DNA of 20,558 nucleotides from Ichthyophthirius multifiliis. Its lineage: Eukaryota > Ciliophora > Oligohymenophorea > Hymenostomatida. Both the position numbers and the translations under genes were made by a program. Shown here piece after piece: positions 20,487 through 20,558 of the stretch (its first letter is position 1; the number at the start of each line of letters is the position of its first letter). The notes beneath the pieces are model-generated. The model was given only the letters and a program-made list of their open reading frames with translations. It was not told where the DNA came from and did no database searches. The stretch lies in NCBI RefSeq assembly GCF_000220395.1, contig NW_004086309.1, positions 1 through 20,558 of the forward strand. Reading direction: 5' to 3'.

Positions 20487-20558
20487 GTAATTTTAAAAAT
20501 AAAATATTTAAAAAATAATTTATGAAAATTTTTATATATATATTTATATATTTATTTT

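Overview
The window looks like nuclear DNA of a ciliate, probably an oligohymenophorean such as Ichthyophthirius (genus is inference). Base composition is extremely AT-rich. Every recognisable protein reads well only when TAA and TAG are glutamine and TGA is the sole stop (ciliate code, table 6). Under the standard code almost nothing real appears, so the genes here were read by hand with the ciliate code. Introns are short (about 25-150 nt, one of 324 nt), begin GTAAA/GTATA and end AG, and several consist largely of TA repeats.

Layout. Minus strand, left part: a partial Myb/SANT gene running off the left edge (1-237), a second SANT gene (625-1519), and a coiled-coil protein gene (1882-3003). 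Then, also minus, an SFT2-type Golgi/endosome vesicle transport protein (4435-5153) and a hybrid histidine kinase with kinase core plus receiver (5662-7485). A 1.7-kb AT desert separates these from a plus-strand gene for a protein with a 110-residue, almost pure asparagine tract (9162-11030). A minus-strand hypothetical gene follows (11109-12014), then a plus-strand coding fragment (12253-12574), a dual-specificity phosphatase (13002-13544), two weak plus-strand coding stretches (13679-14074, 14259-14738), a YbaK/ProX-type aminoacyl-tRNA deacylase domain protein (15378-15895), a minus-strand coding patch with unresolved structure (16441-17170), and the WD40 half of an axonemal CFAP57 gene that runs off the right edge (17503-20486).

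The genes are ordinary eukaryotic housekeeping, signalling and cilium genes, each with its own promoter; I see no operon, phage, mobile element, CRISPR array or tRNA. The shared oddity is that five genes each carry one or two places where homology or codon texture demands exactly one extra base, usually in an A or T run. That looks like systematic homopolymer under-calling in the underlying assembly rather than pseudogenes, though it cannot be proven from sequence alone.
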